Positions 47,286-57,391 of a stretch of DNA of 64,000 nt are shown here, piece by piece (within the stretch, counting starts at the first letter, position 1; each line of letters begins with the position of its first letter). The position numbers were made by a program, and so were the translations under genes. The stretch is taken from positions 496,001-560,000 of the forward strand of contig NZ_CP101620.1 of NCBI RefSeq assembly GCF_024399475.1, read 5' to 3'. The notes beneath the pieces are model-generated. The model worked only from the letters and a program-made list of their open reading frames with translations. It searched no databases and had not been told where the DNA came from. The DNA is from Allocoprobacillus halotolerans (GTDB lineage: Bacteria > Bacillota_I > Bacilli_A > Erysipelotrichales > Coprobacillaceae).

Positions 47286-48381
47286 ACTGATTTTCTTTTT
47301 CCTCCTTGATGACTTGTGCTTGTTGATAATAAGACAGGGCATATTGATGATTCTTTTGAACATAACGTCCCCATTCATAAAACTGACTTAACAATAAACA
47401 GGCATCATAACTCTTTAATCTAGCTGCCTGATGTAAATATTCAAGAGCCTGTTTTTCATCTTTTTTAACGACAACTCCATCAAAAGACAACATTGATAAT
47501 TCATAAGTACAATCTTCTTGTAAAAGATAATATCCATATGTAAAATAATGTAAAGCTTCGTTCAAATTTAATTCTACACCTATTCCTCTTTTCAACAACA
47601 TACCAACCTTATATAAACATTCTTTTTGAAAACTTTTAGCTCCTTTTAAATAAGCCTGAAAGGCTGCTGAATAATCTTTTTGACTTTCTAATAAAAGCCC
47701 TTGATATAAATAAGCTTCTTTTTCCTGACTTTGTAAAAAATAATACATAGCTTTTTCTTCATCTACTTCAACATAGTAACCATACATATAAAACAATCCC
47801 AGTCTTAAAGCAGATTGACTATCAACATTTGTTTGATAATAATGAAAAGCTTGTAAAATATCCTGTTCAATTCCATAGCCATGTTCATACATATATCCAA
47901 TATAATAACAACTTTCTAATACTCCCTGTTGGTATAAATAAGAAAAGATTTCAAATGCCTTTTCATAATCTTGAGTCACACCAAAACCTAAAAAATAAGT
48001 TCTTGCAAGAACATAAAGATGAGAAAATTGATTGTGTTGATAAGCATTTTTTAAAAATTGTTCGACATCAGGTATTTCAAAATAATATCCAATCGTTTCA
48101 ATAATCTGTGAATAAACACTCACCATAAACAATGCCTCTTCTTCTTTTAAAGAAGCATATTCACATAAATATGTCACATATCTTGATATTTCAAAATCCT
48201 CATCAAAAATCATAGCTTCAAAAACACCTAATTTCATTCCTAAAACAACCAAATAACACTCATCCATCATATCAAAGGCTGCATCATTTAAAACCTCTTC
48301 AAAACGTTCAATCTGAAACCTTAATACATCACCATAATGATTAAAGACATCTACGACTTTTTCAATAATCTGTATATTCAT
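47272..48381 (-). CDS. Sel1-like repeat protein
   Basis: A soluble protein of 369 residues made of Sel1/TPR-like repeats from about residue 130 on (for example YVLARTYFLGFGVTQDYEKAF, then YYIGYMYEHGYGIEQDILQAF and later copies); the N-terminal part is helical without a recognised domain. Such proteins are scaffolds. It overlaps the small gene upstream (TAATG) and the TrmH gene downstream, so the three form one operon. Function is unknown. Confidence 0.8.
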   Translation of the reverse strand: MNIQIIEKVVDVFNHYGDVLRFQIERFEEVLNDAAFDMMDECYLVVLGMKLGVFEAMIFDEDFEISRYVTYLCEYASLKEEEALFMVSVYSQIIETIGYYFEIPDVEQFLKNAYQHNQFSHLYVLARTYFLGFGVTQDYEKAFEIFSYLYQQGVLESCYYIGYMYEHGYGIEQDILQAFHYYQTNVDSQSALRLGLFYMYGYYVEVDEEKAMYYFLQSQEKEAYLYQGLLLESQKDYSAAFQAYLKGAKSFQKECLYKVGMLLKRGIGVELNLNEALHYFTYGYYLLQEDCTYELSMLSFDGVVVKKDEKQALEYLHQAARLKSYDACLLLSQFYEWGRYVQKNHQYALSYYQQAQVIKEEKENQYEII

Positions 48382-48656
48382 TATGAATTCATTTCATTGA
48401 TTTGACGAATTGACTGTAACTCTTTTTGAGCATTCGCTCTTAATGCTTCAAAATGCTCTTTATCATAATGAGCTCCCTGATCAATCAGTCCAATCAATTC
48501 ATTATACTTTTCAACAATCACTTCATATAAAGATTCTTTAATCACATAATCAAGCTCTTGTAAAGCTTGGTTGGTTAACTGATTAACAGATTTATATTGT
48601 TCTTTAAATACAGCATCATAATCTATCGACACTTTTTTCTTTTTAAATAATCCCAT
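48381..48656 (-). CDS. Small hypothetical protein, helical
   Basis: A 91-residue charged protein with a basic start (MGLFKKKKVSIDYD) and then long amphipathic helices, probably coiled coil (QALQELDYVIKESLYEVIVEK). I do not recognise a family. ATG 48656 follows GAAAGGAG; the stop overlaps the start of the Sel1-repeat gene, indicating coupling. It might be a partner of that scaffold. Confidence 0.65.
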   Translation of the reverse strand: MGLFKKKKVSIDYDAVFKEQYKSVNQLTNQALQELDYVIKESLYEVIVEKYNELIGLIDQGAHYDKEHFEALRANAQKELQSIRQINEMNS

Positions 48657-48854
48657 AGCTTTCTCCTTTCAACACCCTTAATTCTATTCTACTTGATTTC
48701 CATAAAAATGAAAATCCTTTTTTTCATTTCATAACTGTAATCAAAAGTTCAAAATCTTTTTTCTTCTTTCTTTATTAATGAACTTTATGTTCAAAATTAT
48801 TTCCATTATTTACCTTTGATATATTTTATGACATAATATGATTGAGGTGAAAAC

Positions 48855-49301
48855 ATGGACGCATTATTACAATTAGAAAATGAGTTATCTTTTACATCAT
48901 TTGATCATGAAGATGCTTATTGTTTAGGGCAAATGTTGATAGAAACAATTCAAACAAAGAACTTAAAACCTATTCGTATCCGTATTGTTTTACATCATGA
49001 TATTGTTTTTCAATACTTAATGAATGGAAAAAATGGTGATGAATGGTTGAATCGTAAACAAAATACTGTGGAAACATTTGGACATTCTTCTTACTATATT
49101 TGGTCAATTAATGAGCAAACACATCAATATGAAAAATATATACATGATGATAAATTTGCTATATGTGGAGGAGGGTTCCCTATTATTGTGAATCATCAAA
49201 ATGTGGGATGTTGTATTGTTTCTGGATTGACACATAATCAAGATCATCAAATCATAGTTGATTGCTTAAAAAAATTCAAAGTTCAATGTAATGATAAATG
49301 A
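48855..49301 (+). CDS. UPF0303 / DUF336 heme-binding-like protein
   Basis: A cytoplasmic protein of 148 residues of the GlcG/HbpS-like UPF0303 group: LENELSFTSFDHEDAYCLGQML, the KQNTVETFGHSS segment and FAICGGGFPIIV with GCCIVSGLTHNQDHQIIVDCL at the end. Members have been linked to heme or small-molecule binding; the role here is not known. ATG 48855 follows GAGGTG. It may be read with the oxidoreductase downstream, 80 bases on. Confidence 0.85.
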   Translation: MDALLQLENELSFTSFDHEDAYCLGQMLIETIQTKNLKPIRIRIVLHHDIVFQYLMNGKNGDEWLNRKQNTVETFGHSSYYIWSINEQTHQYEKYIHDDKFAICGGGFPIIVNHQNVGCCIVSGLTHNQDHQIIVDCLKKFKVQCNDK

Positions 49302-49381
49302 AAAAGATTTTGACAATGTCTTAAATATGTTAAAATTATAAATATCAACAACAAAAAAAGAGAAAGGAGTTGTTTTTGATA

Positions 49382-50413
49382 ATGATCAACAACAAATTAG
49401 TTTTAGGGTATATTGGAAATGGTAAAAGTGCCAATCGTTACCATATTCCATTTGTTTTACAAAGACAAAATCGTTTTATGATTAAAAAGATTTTTGATAT
49501 TCATATTCGTCATGATTTATGGCAAGCCATTGATGGTGTTGAATATTGTGAACATGTAGAGGATTTATTAAATGATTCAGATATTGATATGATTGTGATT
49601 TGTACTACTCATCATCTTCATTATCAATATGCAAAAATGGTCTTAGAGGCTGGAAAGCATTGTCTTGTTGAAAAGCCATTTATGGAAAATAGTCAACAAG
49701 CTCAAGAAATATTTGATTTAGCCAATCAAAAAGGATTGTATTGTTCTGCATATCAAAACAGAAGATATGATAGTGATTTTTTAACTGTACAAAAAGTGAT
49801 TGAAAGTGGAAAATTAGGTGATTTATTGGAATTAGAGATGCACTTTGATTATTATCGTCCAGAGATTCCAGAAAATGTTCAACACTTTGATCCAGCAATG
49901 TCTTATTTATATGGTCATGGATGTCATACCCTTGATCAAGTGATTTCTTATTTTGGTGAGCCTGATGATATTCATTATGATGTTAGACAATTACTTGGTA
50001 AAGGTAGAATGAATGATTATTTTGACTTAGATCTTTATTATGGAACTTTAAAAGTTTCAGTCAAATCAAGTTATTTTAGAATTAAAGAAAGACCTAGTTT
50101 TATTGTTTATGGTAAAAAAGGAATGTTTATCAAACAAACCAAAGATCGCCAAGAAGAACATTTGAAATTATTCTATATGCCTGATCATCCTGATTTTGGA
50201 AAAGATACGCCTGCACATTATGGTGTTTTAACTTATATCGATGAACAAGGACAATATCATGAGGAAAAAGTACCAACTGTAAATGGGGATTATGCAAGAG
50301 TTTATGATGGCATTTATGAATGTATTGTGCATCATCAGCCACAAATCATCACGCATGAACAAACTCTACTGCAAATGAAAATTTTAGAAACGGGGGTACA
50401 AAATTTAAAATAA
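49382..50413 (+). CDS. Gfo/Idh/MocA-family oxidoreductase
   Basis: An NAD(P)-dependent dehydrogenase of about 343 residues. The N-terminal Rossmann fold is LVLGYIGNGKSANRYHIPF, the conserved CLVEKPFMEN holds the catalytic Lys, and GHGCHTLDQVISYFGEPD is the substrate His region. The YhhX/YdgJ subgroup acts on sugars or inositols. The start is uncertain: ATG 49382 is 12 bases from GGAG, and TTG 49376 is better spaced. A strong terminator follows. Confidence 0.9.
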   Translation: MINNKLVLGYIGNGKSANRYHIPFVLQRQNRFMIKKIFDIHIRHDLWQAIDGVEYCEHVEDLLNDSDIDMIVICTTHHLHYQYAKMVLEAGKHCLVEKPFMENSQQAQEIFDLANQKGLYCSAYQNRRYDSDFLTVQKVIESGKLGDLLELEMHFDYYRPEIPENVQHFDPAMSYLYGHGCHTLDQVISYFGEPDDIHYDVRQLLGKGRMNDYFDLDLYYGTLKVSVKSSYFRIKERPSFIVYGKKGMFIKQTKDRQEEHLKLFYMPDHPDFGKDTPAHYGVLTYIDEQGQYHEEKVPTVNGDYARVYDGIYECIVHHQPQIITHEQTLLQMKILETGVQNLK

Positions 50414-50420
50414 CCATAGA

Positions 50421-50463
50421 CTTTCTTTAGAAATAAATTATTTTCTAAAGAAATTTTTTATTC
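50421..50463 (+). terminator. Terminator of the Gfo/Idh gene
   Basis: TTTCTTTAGAAA pairs with TTTCTAAAGAAA over a 7-8 base loop, followed by six T. Confidence 0.85.
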
Positions 50464-50580
50464 AAATATATGCTTTAAGCAAATAACATGGTATAATATG
50501 TTAGAAAATAAAAAAAGTTTAAAATTAAAAAAATGGCCCCTAAAATGCGTATATATATAAGTGAAGGGAGTTATTATACA

Positions 50581-51435
50581 ATGGATTTCAACAATCTCTT
50601 TGATATATGCATCTACAATTATTTTCTAAATCATGAACGTCTTGCAGACTTGCTTAATGTCATTCTTTTTGATGGTCAGGATACTGTGTCTGTTCAGGAC
50701 ATCCTCATCCTTGATTCCAATGCCAGTGCCTCTCTTTTGACCGGCAACAAAACCATCAAGCGTGTAAGAGATCATTTACTTCTTGTTAGCATTGATGATC
50801 AGCAGTGCATCATTGGTCTTGAACATCAGTCCTACGCTGATAAAGACATATTTCAAAGAATCATGGAATATGATTATCTTAGCTATCTTAGACAATACAA
50901 TGTCTACAAAAGAAATGCCTATGAGAAAATCAATGGTGTGATGACACTTGCCATCTACTATGGCGAAAAGAAATGGAAAAGTTGGATGAAGGATTATTCA
51001 AAAACAAAGACAATCAGGACTTGATTAAAGGATTGAAGTTGCTGTATGGCAAAGAAAAGATGACAGAAAAGATCATTGTGAGTCATGAAGTCGCATGTTT
51101 ACTAGGAACACTTTGCCATGCTAGGAACACTTTGCCATGATGAACGCATTTATCAGGCAATCAAAGCAAAGAGAGGAGAAACAGATATGAGTGATTATGT
51201 ATTAAGAATTAGCAGAGAAGCAAAAAGTGAAGGAATCAGATTGGGGCGTAGTGAAGGGCGCAACGAAGGAATTATTACAACACTTATTAAACAATTAAAA
51301 CAAAGATTAGGAAATTTATCAAAAGAAATGGTTAAGGAGATTAATCGAAGCAACAAGAAACAGCTAGACCATTTAACATTACATATTTTTGATATTGAAA
51401 GTGAAGAAGATATTAGAAAAATCCTCCATACTTAA
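50581..51435 (+). pseudogene. Decayed Rpn/YhgA-type PD-(D/E)XK nuclease gene
   Basis: ATG 50581 (GAAGGGAG upstream) opens a protein with the Rpn plan: FDICIYNYFLNHERLADLLNVILF, then QQCIIGLEHQSYADKD (nuclease core) and LAIYYGEKKW. The next conserved block, EKLDEGLFKNKDNQD, follows at once in another frame, so an internal segment usually present between them is missing. A perfect 19-bp tandem duplication at 51102-51139 shifts the frame again. The tail (LIKQLKQRLGNLSKEM, LTLHIFDIESEEDI) is intact. A second, whole member lies at 62802-63698. Confidence 0.75.
51102..51139 (+). repeat. 19-bp tandem duplication inside the Rpn-type gene
   Basis: CTAGGAACACTTTGCCATG occurs twice without a gap (51102-51120 and 51121-51139). 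Being not a multiple of three it shifts the frame; removing one copy restores CLLGTLCHDERIYQAI. Confidence 0.9.
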
Positions 51436-51475
51436 TTAAGAATTCATGAAAAGCATTTAAAGTATTTCACAAAAA

Positions 51476-51516
51476 GTTTGTCATCAAATCTATTGATGAT
51501 AAACTTTTTATTTTCA
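51476..51516 (+). terminator. Terminator after the Rpn-type gene
   Basis: AAAAAGTTTGTCATCAA and TTGATGATAAACTTTTT form a 16-bp stem with one mismatch and a 5-base loop, followed by ATTTT. Confidence 0.85.
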
Positions 51517-51553
51517 AATAAACATGTTATAATGCACAAAAAGGAGGAAATTT

Positions 51554-52363
51554 ATGCATCAACTTGCTTGCCCAAAATGCCATGAACCACTGGTACTTAA
51601 TCAAAAAAGTTATCGTTGCTTTCATGGACATTGTTATGATATAGCCAAACAAAAATATATTAATCTTTTATTAAATCCTGATAAAGCCACAAATAATCCT
51701 GGTGATAATAAAGAAAGTCTACTTTGTCGTCAACATCATCTAAATAAAGGATATTATGATGGTATTTTAAATGAAGTTGTTCAATGTATAGAAAAGTACA
51801 CACCATCACCTCGTCAACTTTTAGATTTAGGATGTGGAGAAGGATATTATACTTATCGCATAAAACAATTATTAAATGACGATTCTACTATTTATGGTTT
51901 AGATATTTCTAAAGCAGGAATTCAAATGGCAACAAAATATACCAAAGATATTTACTGGATTGTAGGGAATTCTAAAAACATTCCTATTCTTGATCATTCT
52001 TTAGATGTTATTACAGCCTTATTTACAGTTGTCAATGTTGCTGAATTAAAACGTTGTTTAAAAAACAATGGATATATTATTCATGTGACAGCTAATCCTT
52101 ATCATTTAGTAGAATTTAAAGAATTAATTTATGATGAAATTAAAGTCAAATCAGATCAATATATTCGATTGCCTTTTGATATCATAGAAAGTTATGATTA
52201 TAAACAAACCATTCATTTAAAAAATCGTGAAGATACGTTAAATCTCTTACAAATGACACCTCATTACTACCATATCAAAAAAGAACGTCGTCCTATTTTA
52301 GAAACATTAGGTGAATTTGATGTCACAATTGATATCCGTATAACAGTTTATCAAGTCTCATGA
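51554..52363 (+). CDS. rlmA: 23S rRNA (guanine-N1)-methyltransferase, RlmA type
   Basis: An rRNA methyltransferase of 269 residues. The N-terminal zinc finger (CPKCHEPL with CFHGHCYD) and the SAM motif LLDLGCGEGYYTYRI identify the RlmA group, which methylates G745 or G748 of 23S rRNA in hairpin 35; the latter form (RlmAII) affects tylosin binding. The conserved KQKYINLLL and NPGDNKE segments follow the finger. ATG 51554 has AAGGAGG upstream. The stop overlaps the next gene by four bases. Confidence 0.93.
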   Translation: MHQLACPKCHEPLVLNQKSYRCFHGHCYDIAKQKYINLLLNPDKATNNPGDNKESLLCRQHHLNKGYYDGILNEVVQCIEKYTPSPRQLLDLGCGEGYYTYRIKQLLNDDSTIYGLDISKAGIQMATKYTKDIYWIVGNSKNIPILDHSLDVITALFTVVNVAELKRCLKNNGYIIHVTANPYHLVEFKELIYDEIKVKSDQYIRLPFDIIESYDYKQTIHLKNREDTLNLLQMTPHYYHIKKERRPILETLGEFDVTIDIRITVYQVS

Positions 52364-53283
52364 AATATCAAGTTCGTCAATCTGATTTAACTTTATTTAT
52401 TGATTCACCTATTTCTATACTTGATTTATTTCAAAAATTTCATCTTTCTAAAAAAACAATTCATTTAATGAAACAAAATAAATCTTATCTTGTCAATAAC
52501 CGTTATGTCTCTCCTTCAACAATCTTAGTTAAAGGAGATCAAATCACATTCAAAGCTTTTCAAAAGGATGATGGGATGTATTTACCAGTCTATGAGGATT
52601 TAGATATTATTTATGAAGATGAGTTCTTATTAATTGTCAACAAACCACCTTTTCTTCCAGTCTTTCCTTCCAATCAAGAGGATACCCATTCATTAGCGCA
52701 TCGTGTCAGTGGCTATTATCATCAACAAGGCTATGATTTACCTATTCGCTTTATTCATCGTTTAGATATTGAAACAAGTGGATTGATGATTTTTGTGAAA
52801 TGTAGTTTTGTACAACCTCTTTTGGATTATCAATTATCCATTAAAGATATTAAACGTCATTATTTAGCGATTGTTCAAGGGACCTTTCCTCATCAAAAAT
52901 GGCACACCATTCATAAAGCTATTGGTCGTGATCGTCATCATCAACAACGTATGATTATTCATCCTCATGGTAAAGATGCCATAACACACTATCGTGCACT
53001 GGCATCCCAAAATAATCTTTCGTTAGTCGAATGTCTTTTAGATAGTGGTAGAAAACATCAAATCAGAGTCCATATGTCATCTATTGGTCATCCTATTTTA
53101 GGTGATTCACTTTATGGACATACTTCTTCATTGATCAATCGACAAGCTTTGCATGCTTATAAAATAGAAATGATTCATCCAATCACACAAGAAAAACTCA
53201 TTTTAACATGTCCACCTTGTCAAGATATGCTTCATATCATAAAAAAATCGACCCTCATTTTTGAGGATCATTTTTCATGCTAA
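52360..53283 (+). CDS. RluA-family pseudouridine synthase
   Basis: A pseudouridine synthase of 307 residues, second of its family in this window. The catalytic Asp is in FIHRLDIETSGLM; the S4-like N-terminus contains KKTIHLMKQNKSYLVNN, and LLDSGRKHQIRVHMSSIGHPILGDSLYG is the conserved C-terminal block. It shares an ATGA overlap with rlmA, so two rRNA-modifying enzymes are co-translated. The target uridine is unknown. Confidence 0.92.
   Translation: MKYQVRQSDLTLFIDSPISILDLFQKFHLSKKTIHLMKQNKSYLVNNRYVSPSTILVKGDQITFKAFQKDDGMYLPVYEDLDIIYEDEFLLIVNKPPFLPVFPSNQEDTHSLAHRVSGYYHQQGYDLPIRFIHRLDIETSGLMIFVKCSFVQPLLDYQLSIKDIKRHYLAIVQGTFPHQKWHTIHKAIGRDRHHQQRMIIHPHGKDAITHYRALASQNNLSLVECLLDSGRKHQIRVHMSSIGHPILGDSLYGHTSSLINRQALHAYKIEMIHPITQEKLILTCPPCQDMLHIIKKSTLIFEDHFSC
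53253..53275. terminator. Weak hairpin between convergent genes
   Basis: CCTCA and TGAGG form a short stem followed by ATCATTTTT; it lies within the overlapping 3' ends of the pseudouridine synthase and peptidase genes. Confidence 0.4.
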
Positions 53284-53865
53284 CCATTTTGAAAACATTC
53301 ACTTTATTGATATCAAATAAAATATGTGCATCAATTTCACGACGTTCGCCACAATCAGAAAAAATAATCATTTCCTGATGATGATTTTGTTTATAACCTG
53401 TAATACAAACCCAATGCCAGTTATCTTCTTCAAGTTCTGGCGCTTGATGAAATAAGATCAATAAACTCACAGGATGATTTTGATAAATACTTGTTTTGAC
53501 AAAATCTATTGCTTGTTCATAGGATTTTGGTTTTTTTAAATAGATCGGTTTTAAAAAACATGGTGTTCTTTCATCGTTTGACAAAACGTTCTAGCAAATT
53601 TATATAAAAAAGGATAACCCATTTTTCCTGGAGTAAAACGTTGATACATCTGGTTCATGATTTCTAAAAAATCATGTTTTGATGTACTTTCTTGAGATAA
53701 ATAATAAGCATAAAGTTGACTGGCTAAAACACTGGCACAACCAGCCTTTTGAGCCCAAGAATCTAGAAACCAGTCTTGATTTCCACCATAGCCAATTAAC
53801 TTTTCATTTTCATAAATATGTATAATTGAAAGTTCCTTTTCCATTTTTTTATCCTCCTCACTCAT
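53255..53865 (-). CDS. C39-like cysteine peptidase family protein (frame broken)
   Basis: A soluble protein of about 203 residues with a papain-like plan: Gln-containing NQDWFLDSWAQKAGCASVLASQLY (Cys at about 40), NWHWVCITGYKQ (His), and IIFSDCGERR (Asp). No signal peptide is seen, so it should act inside the cell. The two frames meet near 53563 (GAACACC, one C short), joining KEH to PCFLKPIYL. ATG 53865 has GAGGATAA upstream. Target unknown. Confidence 0.7.
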
Positions 53866-53894
53866 TGTAACATACTTATAAAATATTGTATAAT
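53865..53894 (+). promoter_or_regulatory. Promoter of the MATE transporter gene
   Basis: TTGTAA (53865-53870) and TATAAT (53889-53894) are separated by 18 bases, 33 bases before the start codon. Confidence 0.7.
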
Positions 53895-53926
53895 AAAAGC
53901 AGTTTTCATCGAAGGGAGGTTTTCAC

Positions 53927-55278
53927 TTGTCAATACATTTTACTGAAATGATAAAAAATCAAGCCGTTCTTTCCAAGAAAGAAAAATACAAATTATTATT
54001 CAATTAAGTATTCCTACCATTCTTTCACAAATTTCATCAATTATTATGCAATATATAGATGCTGCAATGGTGGGACATTTAGGACCAGATGCTTCTGCAT
54101 CGATTGGTATTGTATCAACCAGTAGTTGGCTATTAAGTGGACTTTGTAGTGCTATGGCAACCAGTTTTGCCGTACAAGTTGCACAGCTGATAGGTGCCAG
54201 TCAATATCAAAAAGCACGACGAACTTTAAAAATGGCACTGATTGTTTCTTGTGTTTTTTCCTGTATTCTTTTATCAATCGGTGTAATGGTGAATCAACAT
54301 TTATTATATTGGCTAGGATGTGACCCATCCATCTTTGATAACGCTTCAGCATATTTTCTTGTTTTTACATTAAGTTTACCTATTCTTCAAATGAATAGCC
54401 TCTGTAGTTCGATGCTGCAATGCAGTGGAAATATGAAAGTGCCAAGTCTTTTAAATGCTGCAATGTGCGGTTTAGATGTGATTTATAATTTTATATTTAT
54501 TCATTATTTGGGAGTCGTTGGTGCCGCTATTGGAGCCGCTCTTGCACAGCTAACAATATGTATAATGATTCTCTGGTATACAACTCGTTATTCCCCTATG
54601 CTCAAATTTAAAAAAGACGAAGCATTTCAATTTGAAAAACCAACCTTAAAAAATGCTTTTCAAATAGGTACACCTTTAGCTTTTGAACATATAGCCATCT
54701 GTGGTGCAATGATTATGTCAACAAAAATTATTGCACCTTTAGGAACAATTGCAATTGCTGCCCATACTTTTGCGATTACCGCTGAAAGTTTATGTTATAT
54801 GCCTGGTTATGGTTTAGAGGCTGCTGCCACAACATTGGTTGGACAATGCATGGGAGCCAAACGCAAGGATTTAGCGAAATCTTTTGCTAATTTTACAGTT
54901 GCCTTTGGTGCGATTATCATGGGTATTATCGCTATTATGATGTTTTTTATTGCACCATTGATTTTTCAAATATTAACACCTGATTTGCAAACCCAAACCT
55001 TAGCTATAGAAGTTTTAAGAATTGAATTGTTTGCCGAACCTCTTTATGGTGTTTCAATTGTAGCCTCTGGTGCTTTACGTGGTGCTGGTGATACACTTAT
55101 TCCTAGTTTACTTAATCTTTTCAGTATTTGGGGCGTACGATTATCTTTATCCGTTATTTTGGTTCAAAGCATGGGATTACATGGTGTCTGGTTAGCCATG
55201 TGTATTGAACTTTGTGTTAGAGGGATATTACTGTTCTTTCGTCAACAGCGTGGTCAATGGCTTAATAAGTCATTTTAG
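53927..55278 (+). CDS. MATE-family multidrug efflux transporter (frame broken near start)
   Basis: A 12-helix antiporter of about 450 residues. SIPTILSQISSIIMQYIDAAMVGHLG is the first family block, with a second repeat later (GLEAAATTLVGQCMGAKR). The start is TTG 53927, preceded by GGGAGG; the A run 53982-53986 is one base short, after which QLSIPTI follows. ATG 54046 would cut off the first helix. MATE pumps expel drugs or metabolites using sodium or proton gradients; the substrate is unknown. Confidence 0.88.
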
Positions 55279-55279
55279 C

Positions 55280-55748
55280 TTAGAGAGTATATTTTTGAAA
55301 CAACCAATGTGTTAACAGGGAAGCAACAAACATATTCCAGAAAAATACCATAGGAAAGTTTTTAAAAAGTGTCCCTAAAAATAGAATTGGCATATCAATA
55401 AGTGGCTCTCCACCCATGATAATACGAAATAAAAGAGTTGCTGTTAAACTCATAACTGGACACATCGCTGCAATGGTTCCTGATTAACGTATTAGCTGAC
55501 AAAAATAAGGTGAATCTTATGGTGAAGTATGATCCTTCATCAATTGTTCACCTTTTTTGTTTCCCCATATATTTGAAAATATAAAGACAATAACTGCCAT
55601 ATAAATTGCTTCCACAGCTGCTTGACCAATAAGCTGATAACTCATAGCCTGAAAACCACCATCATTTAAACATTTGTTATAAGCTTCCATCCCAATTGTC
55701 ATTGTATACGACATGATTACACCAAAAATAAATCCTTGTTTCTATCAT
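55280..55748 (-). pseudogene. Decayed DUF2798-like membrane protein gene
   Basis: One frame encodes GFIFGVIMSYTMTIGMEAYN, a second helix (AVEAIYMAVIVFIFSNIWG), and after two in-frame TAA codons (55517-55519 and 55484-55486) a second half with MCPVMSLTATLLFRI and a final helix FPMVFFWNMFVASLLTHW. The two halves are of the kind found in two-repeat DUF2798-type membrane proteins of about 150 residues. The start codon ATG 55748 is also out of frame. The family call is tentative. Confidence 0.6.
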
Positions 55749-56018
55749 TTTATGATTCCTCCTTATCATCAAAAAAGCGTACCCTATTACATCATAGACT
55801 ACGCCTTTAGACTTATTTCTATCGATAATGAGGACTACCCTTTTGATAGACATAATATAAACAAAAATAAAATTTTAGCAAGCTTGTCAAAGAAAAAAGT
55901 TGCCATATAGCAACTTCATTCTATCTGTATTCTTACGGGAAAATGAATACGATTATAGATATTTGGGACATGCTTATCATACCACAAATAAAAGAAAAAT
56001 GTTTTCATATTATGAAAA

Positions 56019-56749
56019 TTATCTATCACAAAAATAAATTTCTATCGTAAAATAAACATCATCGTTCTCATTTCTTCCTTCAATCACATAACGATGTCCA
56101 TCCTCACCCATAAAAAGTTTAACTATTTCTAAAGGTCTAATCTCTTTACGATATTGAATATTGATATCACTTATAAAACATTGATGATGTTTATCAAAAT
56201 CAATTAAATCTAAAGCCCATTGAATATAACGTGTATTATTCATGTGTTGATTAATATCAACATCACTATATAAGACCCTGCGCTCTAGGATATACTTCAT
56301 TTCTAAATCTTTTTGAATCATCGGTGGTAAATCTAATAAAGGTTCTTTGGAAACTTCTGGAAATACAATTCCTATTTTTTGTGGCGATACCATTCGCCTT
56401 TTTTGAATATCTAACAATGTCCAAACCGATGAACATGTGCCAATAATTTTTTGATTCTTTTTAATATAATAATATCTTGGAAACGATACAAAAGTTCCTT
56501 TTGAAATAGCTGTCGATATTTCTATTTCATCATGATAACGAATGGGTTCATCTAAATGTAAATACTGTTTCGCAACAACCCAACCATATCGTGTCATCAA
56601 TTCTTGATTCCATACACCTAGTTTTACAGCATTCACTGTAGCAATTTGTGCAAATCTGTTTAAAAGATGATGAAAAAATATTCTCCCATATCATCTACTT
56701 CATTAATTTCTATTGTTTTTGTTTCATAACTCATTAAATTTTCATCCAT
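56019..56749 (-). CDS. Acyl-ACP thioesterase (frame broken near start)
   Basis: A double hot-dog thioesterase of about 243 residues that releases fatty acids from acyl carrier protein. GKGTFVSFPRYY-like and SSVWTLLDIQKRRMVSP strands form the first half; YSDVDINQHMNNTRYIQWALD with the catalytic Asn/His is the second. Start ATG 56749 gives MDENLMSYETKTIEINEVD; one A is missing from the run 56673-56678, joining EYFF to HHLLNRFAQIATVN. GGAAGTG precedes the start. Confidence 0.88.
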
Positions 56750-56872
56750 AATTTCACTTCCTTAGTCTCTATTATAATAAAAATTGACAAAGATTTCACA
56801 TATTTTCATTTTTTTCTAGTCGAAAAGCAAAATTATATGTATAATAGAGAAGTATGAAAGGAAGTTGGATTT

Positions 56873-57360
56873 ATGTATGATATCATTTCATTAGTCTTGT
56901 CATTTTTCTTAGGACTCATTTTTCTTTGGTTTACATACACTATTGTTAATATTGTTGTAACATTTTTCCGTTGTCGTAAGCAAGATCATTCTTTGCAATT
57001 CTGCTTTAATACTGGTGGAAAAATCTTTTATATCATCGCTGCAATTATCTATTTAATTGCAGTGATTGGTGGTCTTGGTCTTATCATTTATGGAATTATC
57101 ACTGCGCGTATGAGTTATTTCCATAACGGATTAAATATTGCAGCATTCTTTACTGTTGTTTTTGCTTATTTTGCTTCAACAATTGTGCTAGTAGGACGTA
57201 AAAATTTAATGGTTGGAAGAATGTTAATAGATTATCGTAAATTAAAAAAGTTAATTTTACTTATAATAATAAAGTGACATTTGTTTATGCTCAAAAAGAT
57301 TATAGTTTTTCAACAAGATTCATAGATAAAACAAAACTAAGAAAAATGATTTCTCGATAA
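56873..57360 (+). CDS. Small membrane protein, four helices (frame broken near end)
   Basis: A protein of about 162 residues with four hydrophobic segments (near 5-35, 50-80, 85-110) and a basic cytoplasmic end. I do not recognise a family. The A run 57244-57249 is one base short; restoring it replaces a hydrophobic nonsense tail by VNFTYNNKVTFVYAQKDYSF and moves the stop to 57360, just before the terminator. ATG 56873 has AAAGGAAG upstream. Confidence 0.65.
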
Positions 57361-57362
57361 AA

Positions 57363-57391
57363 TAAAAACACGACGATTCGTGTTTTTATTT
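57363..57391. terminator. Bidirectional terminator between the membrane protein and ABC genes
   Basis: AAAAACACGA and TCGTGTTTTT form a 10-bp stem with a CGAT loop and are followed by ATTTTT. Confidence 0.85.

Noticed and set aside
55713-56018. Open frame and hairpin GTTGCCATATAGCAAC (about 55898-55915) in the gap
   Set aside because: The frame has no ribosome site or recognisable sequence, and the hairpin lacks a T run; nothing in this gap can be supported.
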